Shown piece by piece: positions 1 through 6,828 of a stretch of 9,310 nt of DNA. The DNA comes from a bacterium (lineage in GTDB: Bacteria > JAGOBX01). How positions within the stretch are numbered: position 1 is the first letter of the stretch; each line of letters begins with the position of its first letter. The notes below the pieces were generated by a model. That model did not search any database. It was given only the letters and a program-made list of their open reading frames with translations, and was not told where the DNA came from. The DNA lies in the NCBI GenBank assembly GCA_029551925.1, contig JAKPEO010000035.1:1-9310 (forward strand). Reading direction: 5' to 3'. A program made the position numbers and the translations under genes.

Positions 1-216
1 ATAGGATTGTTTTTTTTTGTTTTGGGATTATTGAGCGGGATCGCTCGAATAGTTTGCGGATTGCATTTTCCTTTTGATATAATTGGCTCTGTTATTATAA
101 CTTTTATTGTGGCATTTTGCATATATTTTTTAAAGAGATGGATTACTAAAATTAATGAAATGATTATTGGAATATGGCAAAATATCGAAAATAAAGTTCT
201 AAAAATTTTTAAGTGA
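1..216 (+). CDS. PAP2-family lipid-phosphate phosphatase, C-terminal fragment
   Basis: The reading frame is open to the left edge of the window, so only the last 71 codons are present; the TTG at position 7 is an internal Leu codon, not a start. The fragment contains the last PAP2 superfamily signature, normally SRxxxxxHxxxD: Arg at 46-48, His at 64-66 and Asp at 76-78, with exact R-x5-H-x3-D spacing and Ala in place of the leading Ser. A hydrophobic helix follows directly (GSVIITFIVAFCIYF), then a basic, probably cytoplasmic tail. Family members dephosphorylate membrane lipids such as undecaprenyl diphosphate, phosphatidylglycerol phosphate or lipid A; the His is the catalytic nucleophile partner region of motif 3. 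The substrate cannot be assigned from this fragment. It is the first visible gene of a + strand run; the macrodomain gene starts 6 nt after its stop, so the two are likely co-transcribed. Confidence 0.8.
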   Translation: MGLFFFVLGLLSGIARIVCGLHFPFDIIGSVIITFIVAFCIYFLKRWITKINEMIIGIWQNIENKVLKIFK

Positions 217-222
217 TAATAA

Positions 223-735
223 ATGCAACTAAACATATCATTAATTCAAAACGATATTACAAAACTTGAAGTTGAAGCGATTGTTAATGCCGCGAACAAT
301 AGTTTATTAGGCGGCGGCGGTGTTGACGGCGCTATACATCGCGCAGCAGGCGCAGAATTATTAAAAGAATGCAAAAAACTAGGCGGCTGCAAAACAGGCG
401 AAGCAAAAATTACAAAGGGTTATAATTTATCGGCAAAATATGTGATTCATACAGTCGGTCCTGTTTGGCGCGGCGGCAAATATAATGAAGCGGAACTGCT
501 TGCTCAATGCTATCAAAACTGTTTAAAATTAGCAATTGACAATAAAATAAAATCAATAGCATTTCCCTGTATAAGCACAGGCGTATATAAATTTCCAAAA
601 AAGGAAGCGGCGCAAATAGCGGTGTCAGAAGTAAAAAAATATTTGAATAATCATAATATAAAAAATTTAGAGGTTATATTCTGCTGCTTTACAGATGAAG
701 ATTATTCAATTTATAAAAAACTATTGATGGAATAA
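223..735 (+). CDS. YmdB-like macrodomain protein, probable O-acetyl-ADP-ribose deacetylase
   Basis: A complete 170-residue single macrodomain, the usual length for this family. Visible motifs are VNAANNSLLGGGGVDGAIHR (residues 21-40), HTVGPVWRGG (76-85) and ISTGVYKFP (117-125), which form the ADP-ribose pocket. Asn25 and Asp35 fall at the same numbers as the catalytic pair I recall for E. coli YmdB, and Tyr122 sits in the conserved STGVY loop, so hydrolase activity is likely and not just binding. Known activities in this group are deacetylation of O-acetyl-ADP-ribose (the sirtuin by-product) and removal of ADP-ribose from acidic residues; it acts in the cytoplasm. The ATG lies 6 nt after the upstream stop and there is no clear Shine-Dalgarno sequence. 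nadB begins 4 nt downstream, which links the gene to NAD metabolism by position. The family is certain; the precise substrate is inferred. Confidence 0.93.
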   Translation: MQLNISLIQNDITKLEVEAIVNAANNSLLGGGGVDGAIHRAAGAELLKECKKLGGCKTGEAKITKGYNLSAKYVIHTVGPVWRGGKYNEAELLAQCYQNCLKLAIDNKIKSIAFPCISTGVYKFPKKEAAQIAVSEVKKYLNNHNIKNLEVIFCCFTDEDYSIYKKLLME

Positions 736-739
736 AAAT

Positions 740-2356
740 ATGTATTTAAAAAAATATAAGATTGCGGAATTATTAAGATACGATACTGAAATATTAATAA
801 TCGGTAGCGGTATCGCAGGATTAACTGCCGCGGTAGCAGCTGCTGAAAAAAAAAGACAAATCACATTAATATCAAAAACAAAATTAAATTCAGGTAGCAC
901 TCCGCATGCGCAAGGCGGCATCGCTGTCGTGTATCCTGATAATCCAGATGATTCATTTGATAAGCATATAACAGACACGCTGAACGCAGGCGCCGATTTA
1001 TGCAATAAATCAGCGGTAGAAATTTTAGTTAAAGAAGGCAGCGAGCGCATAATAGATTTGATTAATTGGGGCATAGAATTTGATAAAATTAACGAGACAA
1101 AAAAATTGCATTTTACAAAAGAAGCCGCGCACAACGCAAATCGTATTTTGCATTGCAGCGGCGACGCAACTGGCCGTGAAATAGAATTTGGGTTGATAAA
1201 AAAAATGCGGCAGTATGAAAATATATTTGTTAAAGAACATATATTCGCTATTGATTTAGTGGCGATTGACCAAAAATGTGTCGGCTGTATTTGCTATGAT
1301 GACAATACGGGGCAATATATTTTTATCCATTCGCAAAAAACGATTTTAGCTGGCGGCGGTATCGGGCAGTTGTATCGAGAAACGACCAATCCCGAAGAAA
1401 TTACAGGCGATACAATTGCAATGGCTTATCGCTGCGGCGCGACATTAGTTGATTTGGAATTTATACAATTTCATCCCACGACATTTTATTATGCTGGCGC
1501 GCCGCGTTTTTTGATTTCTGAATCGGTGCGGGGCGAAGGCGGATATTTAATAAATAAAAATAAAGAGCGATTTATGTTTAAATATCATTCTGCTGGCGAA
1601 TTAGCGGCGCGCGATATAGTGAGCCGCGCTATTTCGCAGGAGATGATTAATACTGACAGCGCTAATGTTTATCTTGATTTAACGCATTTATCTGAAAAAT
1701 TAATTGAGACGCGTTTTCCGAATATTATGAATAATTGTTTGCATTATGGCATTGATATTAGAAAAGATTATATTCCTGTGCGGCCGGCGGAGCATTATTT
1801 TATGGGCGGTATAAAGACAAATTTATTTTGTGAAACTGATATTGAAGATTTATTAGCGTGCGGAGAATGCGCTTGCGTTGGAACGCACGGAGCAAATAGA
1901 TTAGCGAGTAATTCGCTACTCGAAGGATTGGTATTCGGTTATCGCGCCGGTCTGCAAGCAGTAGAGACATTTAATTGGTCAACTGTTAATTTGTATAATT
2001 TAGATTTTGCAAAAACGCCGCTAAAAAAAATCGCGGTCTATAATATTGACGATGCAAAAAATTCTATTAAAAGTTTAATGTGGCGTAAAGTAGGAATATT
2101 CAGAAATGACGCGCAATTAAACGAAGCGTTAATTACAATTTGTAAATGGAAGGAATTTTTGCTGAATAATGAATTTAATGAGATTAGCGGCTATGAATTG
2201 CAAAATCAAATTATACTTGCGGAACTAATTGTGCGCGCTGCGTTATTGCGCGATGAAAGTCGCGGCGCTCATTATCGCACTGATTTCCCGCAACTCCGTA
2301 AAGATTACAATTTCAAGCATTTTGAGTTTAATATTAAAAATGAAAATAATAGATAG
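740..2356 (+). CDS. nadB: L-aspartate oxidase NadB (FAD-dependent, de novo NAD synthesis)
   Basis: A 538-residue protein, close to E. coli NadB (about 540). It oxidises L-aspartate to iminoaspartate with FAD; quinolinate synthase then makes quinolinate. In sequence order: the FAD-binding GSGIAGL Rossmann loop (22-28), STPHAQGGIAV (53-63), RILHCSGDATGRE (135-147), the FHPT substrate-site segment (244-247), SESVRGEGGYL (260-270), RPAEHYFMGGI (348-358) and GTHGANRLASNSLLEG (381-396). The C-terminal helical region ends with LRDESRGAHYRTDFP (503-517), typical of the succinate dehydrogenase/fumarate reductase/NadB superfamily. The spacing of the RILH and HGANR segments and the short C-terminal domain favour NadB over the larger fumarate reductase flavoprotein. 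nadA and nadC are not in the window. The ATG is 4 nt after the macrodomain stop with only a weak GGA upstream. The 3' end overlaps the next gene by 17 nt, suggesting translational coupling. Confidence 0.95.
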   Translation: MYLKKYKIAELLRYDTEILIIGSGIAGLTAAVAAAEKKRQITLISKTKLNSGSTPHAQGGIAVVYPDNPDDSFDKHITDTLNAGADLCNKSAVEILVKEGSERIIDLINWGIEFDKINETKKLHFTKEAAHNANRILHCSGDATGREIEFGLIKKMRQYENIFVKEHIFAIDLVAIDQKCVGCICYDDNTGQYIFIHSQKTILAGGGIGQLYRETTNPEEITGDTIAMAYRCGATLVDLEFIQFHPTTFYYAGAPRFLISESVRGEGGYLINKNKERFMFKYHSAGELAARDIVSRAISQEMINTDSANVYLDLTHLSEKLIETRFPNIMNNCLHYGIDIRKDYIPVRPAEHYFMGGIKTNLFCETDIEDLLACGECACVGTHGANRLASNSLLEGLVFGYRAGLQAVETFNWSTVNLYNLDFAKTPLKKIAVYNIDDAKNSIKSLMWRKVGIFRNDAQLNEALITICKWKEFLLNNEFNEISGYELQNQIILAELIVRAALLRDESRGAHYRTDFPQLRKDYNFKHFEFNIKNENNR

Positions 2357-3449
2357 ATATATTTTTTCAATATATTTGCCGATTTTTGTTTTAGTGTCAT
2401 TAGTGTTTTTAATTTTTTTTGTAGTCGGCGATATGTTTGATATTTCTAAAACAGCAATTGCGAATTCTATTGATTTAAAAATTATGTTGAGTTATTTTGA
2501 AAATATCATCCCTTTTTATTTTGTGAAATATATATTACCGATTTCTAATTTATTGACCGTGTTTATTTCTGTCGGATTATTAATGAAACATAATGAATTA
2601 ATTGCGCTGCGCGCTTGCGGCATTGCGCCGTCGTTTATTTTTAGAACAATTATTATTTTTTCGATAATTTTAGTTGCGCTCTCGATTTATTTGAGCATAG
2701 ACTATGTGCCGAAACATAAGCATCGCGCACGCAATATAAAAAATTACGATATAAAATTAAAAAAACAAAATCCAAAAATTATTTATGATGTGTTTTTGAA
2801 TTTTACTAATAATTATTCGCTGTCAGCGGATCTTTTTGATTATAATACTAATAAATTTGAAAATATTACAATAACAAAAATTTCAGCTGCAAAAATTTTG
2901 GAACGGATAGACGCTAAATTATGCGTGTATCAAAATAATAGTTGGATTATGTTTGATGTGATTAAAAGAAAATGGATTGACGATGTAGAGCAGCCGAGCG
3001 AAAAATTTGAAATCTTCAATTTAACGCAGGAATGCGGATTTACCGATACTCCGCACGATATTTTTATTTTAAATGATTTTCAAATAAAAGATAAAGATGA
3101 AATGACATATAAAGAATTGCAGAGTTATCGCGCAATTATGAAAAAACGCGGATTTTCAGAAAACTGGATTTTGACTGATTTATATTATATGTTTTCATTT
3201 CCATTTAGCAATTTGATATTAGTGCTTTTTGCTTTGCCGATTGCTATACATTCATCTAAAAATAATATTGCTTTTGGGTTTGGCTTGAGTTTGATGATTT
3301 TTTTTTGTTTCTGGATTGCTACTTATATTTGCGTGACATTAGGGCATCGCGAGATATTGTCGCCTTTTGTCGCGACTAATATCACTAATTTTTTGTTTTT
3401 GATTTTAAGTATTGCTCTTGATAAATATTTGAAAAATCGAATAATCTAA
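2340..3449 (+). CDS. LptF/LptG (YjgP/YjgQ) family permease of LPS export
   Basis: I place the start at the ATG at 2340, giving 369 residues beginning MKIIDRYIFSIYLP, the usual N-terminus of this family. The same frame is open to an ATG at 2229, but that would add 37 unrelated residues lying wholly inside nadB. The layout matches the family: three N-terminal membrane helices (about 12-30, 54-80, 100-120), a roughly 150-residue soluble region that in LptF/G is a periplasmic beta-jellyroll, and three C-terminal helices (about 283-303, 309-333, 344-361). Conserved landmarks are NELIALRACGI (85-95, the coupling-helix segment) and DEMTYKEL (253-260). LptF and LptG normally form an LptB2FG transporter that extracts LPS from the inner membrane. 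Only one paralogue is here, and I cannot say whether it is F or G. It ends 2 nt from the convergent GT-C gene. Confidence 0.9.
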   Translation: MKIIDRYIFSIYLPIFVLVSLVFLIFFVVGDMFDISKTAIANSIDLKIMLSYFENIIPFYFVKYILPISNLLTVFISVGLLMKHNELIALRACGIAPSFIFRTIIIFSIILVALSIYLSIDYVPKHKHRARNIKNYDIKLKKQNPKIIYDVFLNFTNNYSLSADLFDYNTNKFENITITKISAAKILERIDAKLCVYQNNSWIMFDVIKRKWIDDVEQPSEKFEIFNLTQECGFTDTPHDIFILNDFQIKDKDEMTYKELQSYRAIMKKRGFSENWILTDLYYMFSFPFSNLILVLFALPIAIHSSKNNIAFGFGLSLMIFFCFWIATYICVTLGHREILSPFVATNITNFLFLILSIALDKYLKNRII

Positions 3450-3451
3450 TC

Positions 3452-5026
3452 TTAATTTTTTTGAAAAATATAAAGCGCTTTGAATTTATCTGTTTTTTCT
3501 ATGGTATTTATTAACTTTAATTTTTGTATTTCTTCTGCGATTGGCAGATCATTATAATTATACCAGAATACAAATATTAAATTTCTATTTTTGTAAGTAT
3601 CGTAAAGTTCAGTGAAATCATTTATTTTTGGAAAGCCCTCGCGCGGTATTTTACATTTCGGCGCATAGTAAATTTCAAAGTTGGAATTATGCAAATATAT
3701 TTTTAGCGGCCAGTAGAGCCAATAATCTTGAACAAAAATTAATGTGTCTGTATCAGAAAATTTTGTAGAGATAAATTCCGCGGCAATTAATTTTATATCG
3801 CGCTGATTGATATAATAACAATATTCGCCGTTTCCACCTGTTGTTTTGAAATTGTAAAAATAATTATATGATATATTGAATATATTGACTGCGATTATTA
3901 GGATAGTGAATGAATAGAAAATTTTTTTGATTGTATTTTTTAAATTGTTTATTACTAAAATAAAATTAATAAAAATTGTTGGAGTAATTATCAAAAAAAT
4001 CCGCTCTTCGCCTAACCGAAATTTGTGCATATTAAACCCGCCAAATTCAAGAAAAAATGGAATGACAAAAAAGAAAAATAGTGTGTGCATACCGAAAATA
4101 TTGGTTAATATATTATTTTTAGCAAGGCAATTTTTGAATGCTGAAAGCAAAAGCAATATTGAAAATATAAGCAATATAGATGTTATAAAAATATTTTCAA
4201 AAATTATGCCGCTGAAATATTGAAGAGCACGCAGCCCTGTAAAATTATAAAGGAAAATTTTGGTATAGTCGATAAATCTAAATAATAGAGTATTGAATAC
4301 TTTAAAAAAACCGAAATTAACGATTGTATTGAAATGTATAGAAAATAATCTTTTAACTGCCGCTGTATTGAAAATAATAACGGAAAAACTGCCGATTACA
4401 AAACAAATTGCGAGTATTATAAATGTTTTACTGAATATTATTTTTTTTGCGAGCGGCCGCTGATAAATCAAAATATAGAAAATATAGAAAATTACTTGCA
4501 AGAACATTACAGGATGTAATTGAGTGCCGAGCCCGGCGATTATTAAGGTATAAATAATAAATATTACTTTTTGCGTTCGGATATATTTTAAAAATAAAAA
4601 TATTCCGAGTATTGAAAATAACGGTAGTAATGAATGCGGCCAGGCGATACGAAAAAAACCGAAATTAAAGGGATTTAATGTAAATAATAAAATCAGTAAA
4701 ATTATATTATTTTCGCCGATTTGATTTTTCAGTAATTTTATTATCAAAAAAATGATCAAAATTACGCTAAATAAATTTAATATTCTTCCAGCCGCCACCA
4801 AATCAGAAAAAATTAAATTTGTAAGATACATTAAATATGGATGCAGTACGCCGGTGTAATTGCCCATTCCGCTGATATTTTTGAAAAGTCCGTGCGCTTT
4901 AATATCAAGCGTTTTACTCATAAACCACGCTGCATCCCCATTAAGTCCGGGAATATTAGCGATTTGATATAAGCAAATAAAACTTAAAAAAACAGCAGAA
5001 ATAATAAATAAAATTTTTTTTCTCAT
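3452..5026 (-). CDS. GT-C-like multi-spanning membrane glycosyltransferase (GT39/ArnT/PMT-like)
   Basis: A 524-residue, strongly hydrophobic protein. After an N-terminal helix (about 4-22) the first extracytoplasmic loop reads IPGLNGDAAWFMSK, with Asp31 where GT-C enzymes of the PMT/ArnT type keep their catalytic acidic residue. Some ten further hydrophobic segments follow (among them about 82-100, 107-117, 132-147, 153-165, 172-187, 201-219, 279-296, 313-326, 342-360, 370-384). A mostly soluble C-terminal part (about 385-524) contains DYWLYWPLKIYL (434-445), like the periplasmic tail of GT39-type proteins. Other polar landmarks are RIAWPH (126-131), QLHP (169-172) and FRLGEER (336-342). Such enzymes move a sugar from a polyprenyl-phosphate donor to a lipid, glycan or protein on the outer face of the membrane; donor and acceptor are unknown here. 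It diverges from the GT2 fusion gene across 81 bp, which suggests a shared pathway. No clear Shine-Dalgarno precedes the ATG. Confidence 0.75.
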   Translation of the reverse strand: MRKKILFIISAVFLSFICLYQIANIPGLNGDAAWFMSKTLDIKAHGLFKNISGMGNYTGVLHPYLMYLTNLIFSDLVAAGRILNLFSVILIIFLIIKLLKNQIGENNIILLILLFTLNPFNFGFFRIAWPHSLLPLFSILGIFLFLKYIRTQKVIFIIYTLIIAGLGTQLHPVMFLQVIFYIFYILIYQRPLAKKIIFSKTFIILAICFVIGSFSVIIFNTAAVKRLFSIHFNTIVNFGFFKVFNTLLFRFIDYTKIFLYNFTGLRALQYFSGIIFENIFITSILLIFSILLLLSAFKNCLAKNNILTNIFGMHTLFFFFVIPFFLEFGGFNMHKFRLGEERIFLIITPTIFINFILVINNLKNTIKKIFYSFTILIIAVNIFNISYNYFYNFKTTGGNGEYCYYINQRDIKLIAAEFISTKFSDTDTLIFVQDYWLYWPLKIYLHNSNFEIYYAPKCKIPREGFPKINDFTELYDTYKNRNLIFVFWYNYNDLPIAEEIQKLKLINTIEKTDKFKALYIFQKN

Positions 5027-5043
5027 ATCTTAGTTCTTAATAA

Positions 5044-5071
5044 TTGACTTTTGGGCAAATAATTATAAAAT
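5044..5071 (+). promoter_or_regulatory. Predicted sigma70-type promoter for the GT2-methyltransferase fusion gene
   Basis: The 81-bp spacer between divergent starts holds TTGACT at 5044-5049 (five of six to TTGACA) and TAAAAT at 5066-5071 (five of six to TATAAT), separated by 16 bp. Transcription would begin near 5078, leaving a leader of about 30 nt before the ATG at 5108. AT-rich DNA yields -10-like boxes by chance, so the -35 box and the position carry most of the weight. Confidence 0.45.
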
Positions 5072-5090
5072 AAATTTAATTTTTAAACAA
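5062..5090 (-). promoter_or_regulatory. Predicted sigma70-type promoter for the GT-C glycosyltransferase gene
   Basis: Read on the - strand, a perfect TATAAT lies at 5062-5067 with TTGTTT at 5085-5090, 17 bp apart. The -35 box matches only the first three bases of TTGACA. The predicted start near 5055 gives a leader of about 30 nt to the ATG ending at 5026. Its -10 box overlaps the -10 box of the opposing promoter, so both could not be occupied by polymerase at once. Confidence 0.45.
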
Positions 5091-5107
5091 GTTGTTTTTA
5101 TTAGATT

Positions 5108-6823
5108 ATGAAAGTATTTGTAGTAATGCCGGCGTATAACGCCGCAAAAACATTAGAAGATACATATCATTTAATTCCAAAAGAATCAATAGACGAAATT
5201 GTATTAGTAGATGATTTTAGTAAAGACAATACTGTGGAGATAGCGAAGCAATTGCCGATAACTGTCATTATGCACAGTCGTAATCGCGGATACGGCGGTA
5301 ATCAAAAAACTTGTTATAATTATTGTTTGCAAAAAGGCGCAGATATTATTGTTATGCTTCATCCTGATAATCAATATGACCCGACAATAATAAATCAATT
5401 AATTTTGCCGATTAAAAAAAACAAAGCAGATATGGTTCTTGCGAATAGATTTTTATATGATCCTATAAAAAGCGGACCACTTCAAGACGATATGCCTTTC
5501 TATAAATTTGTTTTTAATAAACTTTTAACTTTTATAGAAAATAAATGTCTCGGCACTTATTTCAGCGAATTTCATACTGGCTATCGCGCATTCTCTGCTG
5601 AAATTTTAAAGAAAATTCCATATTGGACTAATTCCGAAGATTTTGTTTTTGATAATGAAATTATTATCCAATTGCTATTTGTCAAAGCGCGATTTAAAGA
5701 GGTCCCAGTAGAAACAAAGTATTTCATCGATGCATCAAGTATTAATTTTATGCGCAGCTGCAAATACGGAATAGAAATATTAATATTATTAATTAAAAGA
5801 TTTTTGTTTAATCTTGAATTAGTAGAATTTTCACAATTTGATTTTTTAGATAAAAATGTAGAATTAAAACGAGAATCAAAATTGATTGAATCCTGTCCGC
5901 ACTGCAAAAGCGCTGCGCGTTATATAATTATTCACGGCTATCCGAAATGGGATGGCGTGCTTTATAAATGCGAAAATTGTGAATTAGTTTATTATAATAA
6001 ATTATTTTTTTATAATCCAGAAAATTATGATGATTTTTATAATGAAGAAGGCAGAAGATTCAATTCTGTGTTTGAATTTTTTGTCAAACTTTTCAGAAAA
6101 TTTCGCTATAAATTTGTATTGAAATTTGTCAATCAAAAAACTTCGCCAAAAAGTATATTTGATATTGCAACTGACAGAGGCGTATTTTTAAATTTATTCA
6201 AAAAGCGCGGCTGGCGAGTTTCAGGCACTCAAATAAATAAAAAAACTGTGAATTATATTAAGAAAAAATACGATATTGATGTTTATCCCAAAGATTTTCT
6301 TGATATTGATTTTGGCTCTGAAAAATTCGATGTTATTACAACTTTTCATATACTTGAACATATTACAAATCCATTTGAATACATTAGAAAAATAAATAAA
6401 CTTTTGAAAGATGACGGAGTATTTATTTTAGAAGTTCCGAATTTTGAACATAAATATAGAATATTTTACGGCTCGCGCTGGTTTGCTCTTGATATACCGC
6501 ATCATCTTTATCATTTTGATATAAATTTTCTAAAAAAATTTTTAAATGAAAATAATTTTGAAATTATAAATGAAAGGTATTTTTCTTTAGAATTTACAAT
6601 ATTTAATGTTATTCAATCTTGGCTGAATCTTTGGCATTCTGAAATGAATATTTTGTTTAATAAAATCTTAAAAATGAAACTATCGAAAATGCTGTTTTCA
6701 AAAATATTTTATAGAGAATTATTTATTATTTTAATAAGTATGCCGTTTTTGATATATCAAATTATTGTTCTTTCTCTAAATAAAAACGGCGATACTATTC
6801 GTTTAGTTTGTAAGAAAAAATAA
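5108..6823 (+). CDS. Fusion: DPM-like GT2 glycosyltransferase, zinc ribbon, class I SAM methyltransferase
   Basis: A 571-residue protein with three parts. Residues 1 to about 240 are a GT2 (GT-A fold) domain of the dolichyl-phosphate-mannose-synthase-like type: VVMPAYNAAKTL (5-16), VDD at 34-36, NRGYGGNQKTC (59-69), LHPDNQYDP (84-92) with Asp87 at the metal-binding DxD position, and EFHTGYRAFS (154-163). Residues 263-291 form a Cys4 zinc ribbon (CPHC and CENC). From about 349 there is a class I methyltransferase of the Methyltransf_23 type with FHILEH (413-418), LLKDDGVFILEVPN (432-445) and IPHHLYHF (463-470), then a hydrophobic helix near 537-557. GT2 proteins of this sort attach a nucleotide-activated sugar to polyprenyl phosphate or another lipid acceptor; zinc ribbon plus methyltransferase is a common stand-alone layout, seen in sugar C- or O-methylation. 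The SAM motif is atypical (FDIATDRG). The frame is continuous, so the fusion is encoded as one chain. Substrates are unknown. Confidence 0.88.
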   Translation: MKVFVVMPAYNAAKTLEDTYHLIPKESIDEIVLVDDFSKDNTVEIAKQLPITVIMHSRNRGYGGNQKTCYNYCLQKGADIIVMLHPDNQYDPTIINQLILPIKKNKADMVLANRFLYDPIKSGPLQDDMPFYKFVFNKLLTFIENKCLGTYFSEFHTGYRAFSAEILKKIPYWTNSEDFVFDNEIIIQLLFVKARFKEVPVETKYFIDASSINFMRSCKYGIEILILLIKRFLFNLELVEFSQFDFLDKNVELKRESKLIESCPHCKSAARYIIIHGYPKWDGVLYKCENCELVYYNKLFFYNPENYDDFYNEEGRRFNSVFEFFVKLFRKFRYKFVLKFVNQKTSPKSIFDIATDRGVFLNLFKKRGWRVSGTQINKKTVNYIKKKYDIDVYPKDFLDIDFGSEKFDVITTFHILEHITNPFEYIRKINKLLKDDGVFILEVPNFEHKYRIFYGSRWFALDIPHHLYHFDINFLKKFLNENNFEIINERYFSLEFTIFNVIQSWLNLWHSEMNILFNKILKMKLSKMLFSKIFYRELFIILISMPFLIYQIIVLSLNKNGDTIRLVCKKK

Positions 6824-6828
6824 TTTTT

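Noticed and set aside
721-1134. A 137-codon open frame on the - strand opposite nadB
   Set aside because: It is antisense to a certain gene, has no recognisable domain, and mirrors the codon pattern of nadB.
2229-2339. A longer start (ATG at 2229) for the LptF/LptG-family gene
   Set aside because: The extra 37 residues lie wholly within nadB and show no family similarity; the ATG at 2340 gives the typical MKIIDRYI beginning.
3472-3481. Perfect palindrome AAAGCGCTTT near the convergent 3' ends of the LptF/G-family and GT-C genes
   Set aside because: It lies in the coding end of the GT-C gene, has no loop for a hairpin terminator, and GCGC palindromes are common in this window.
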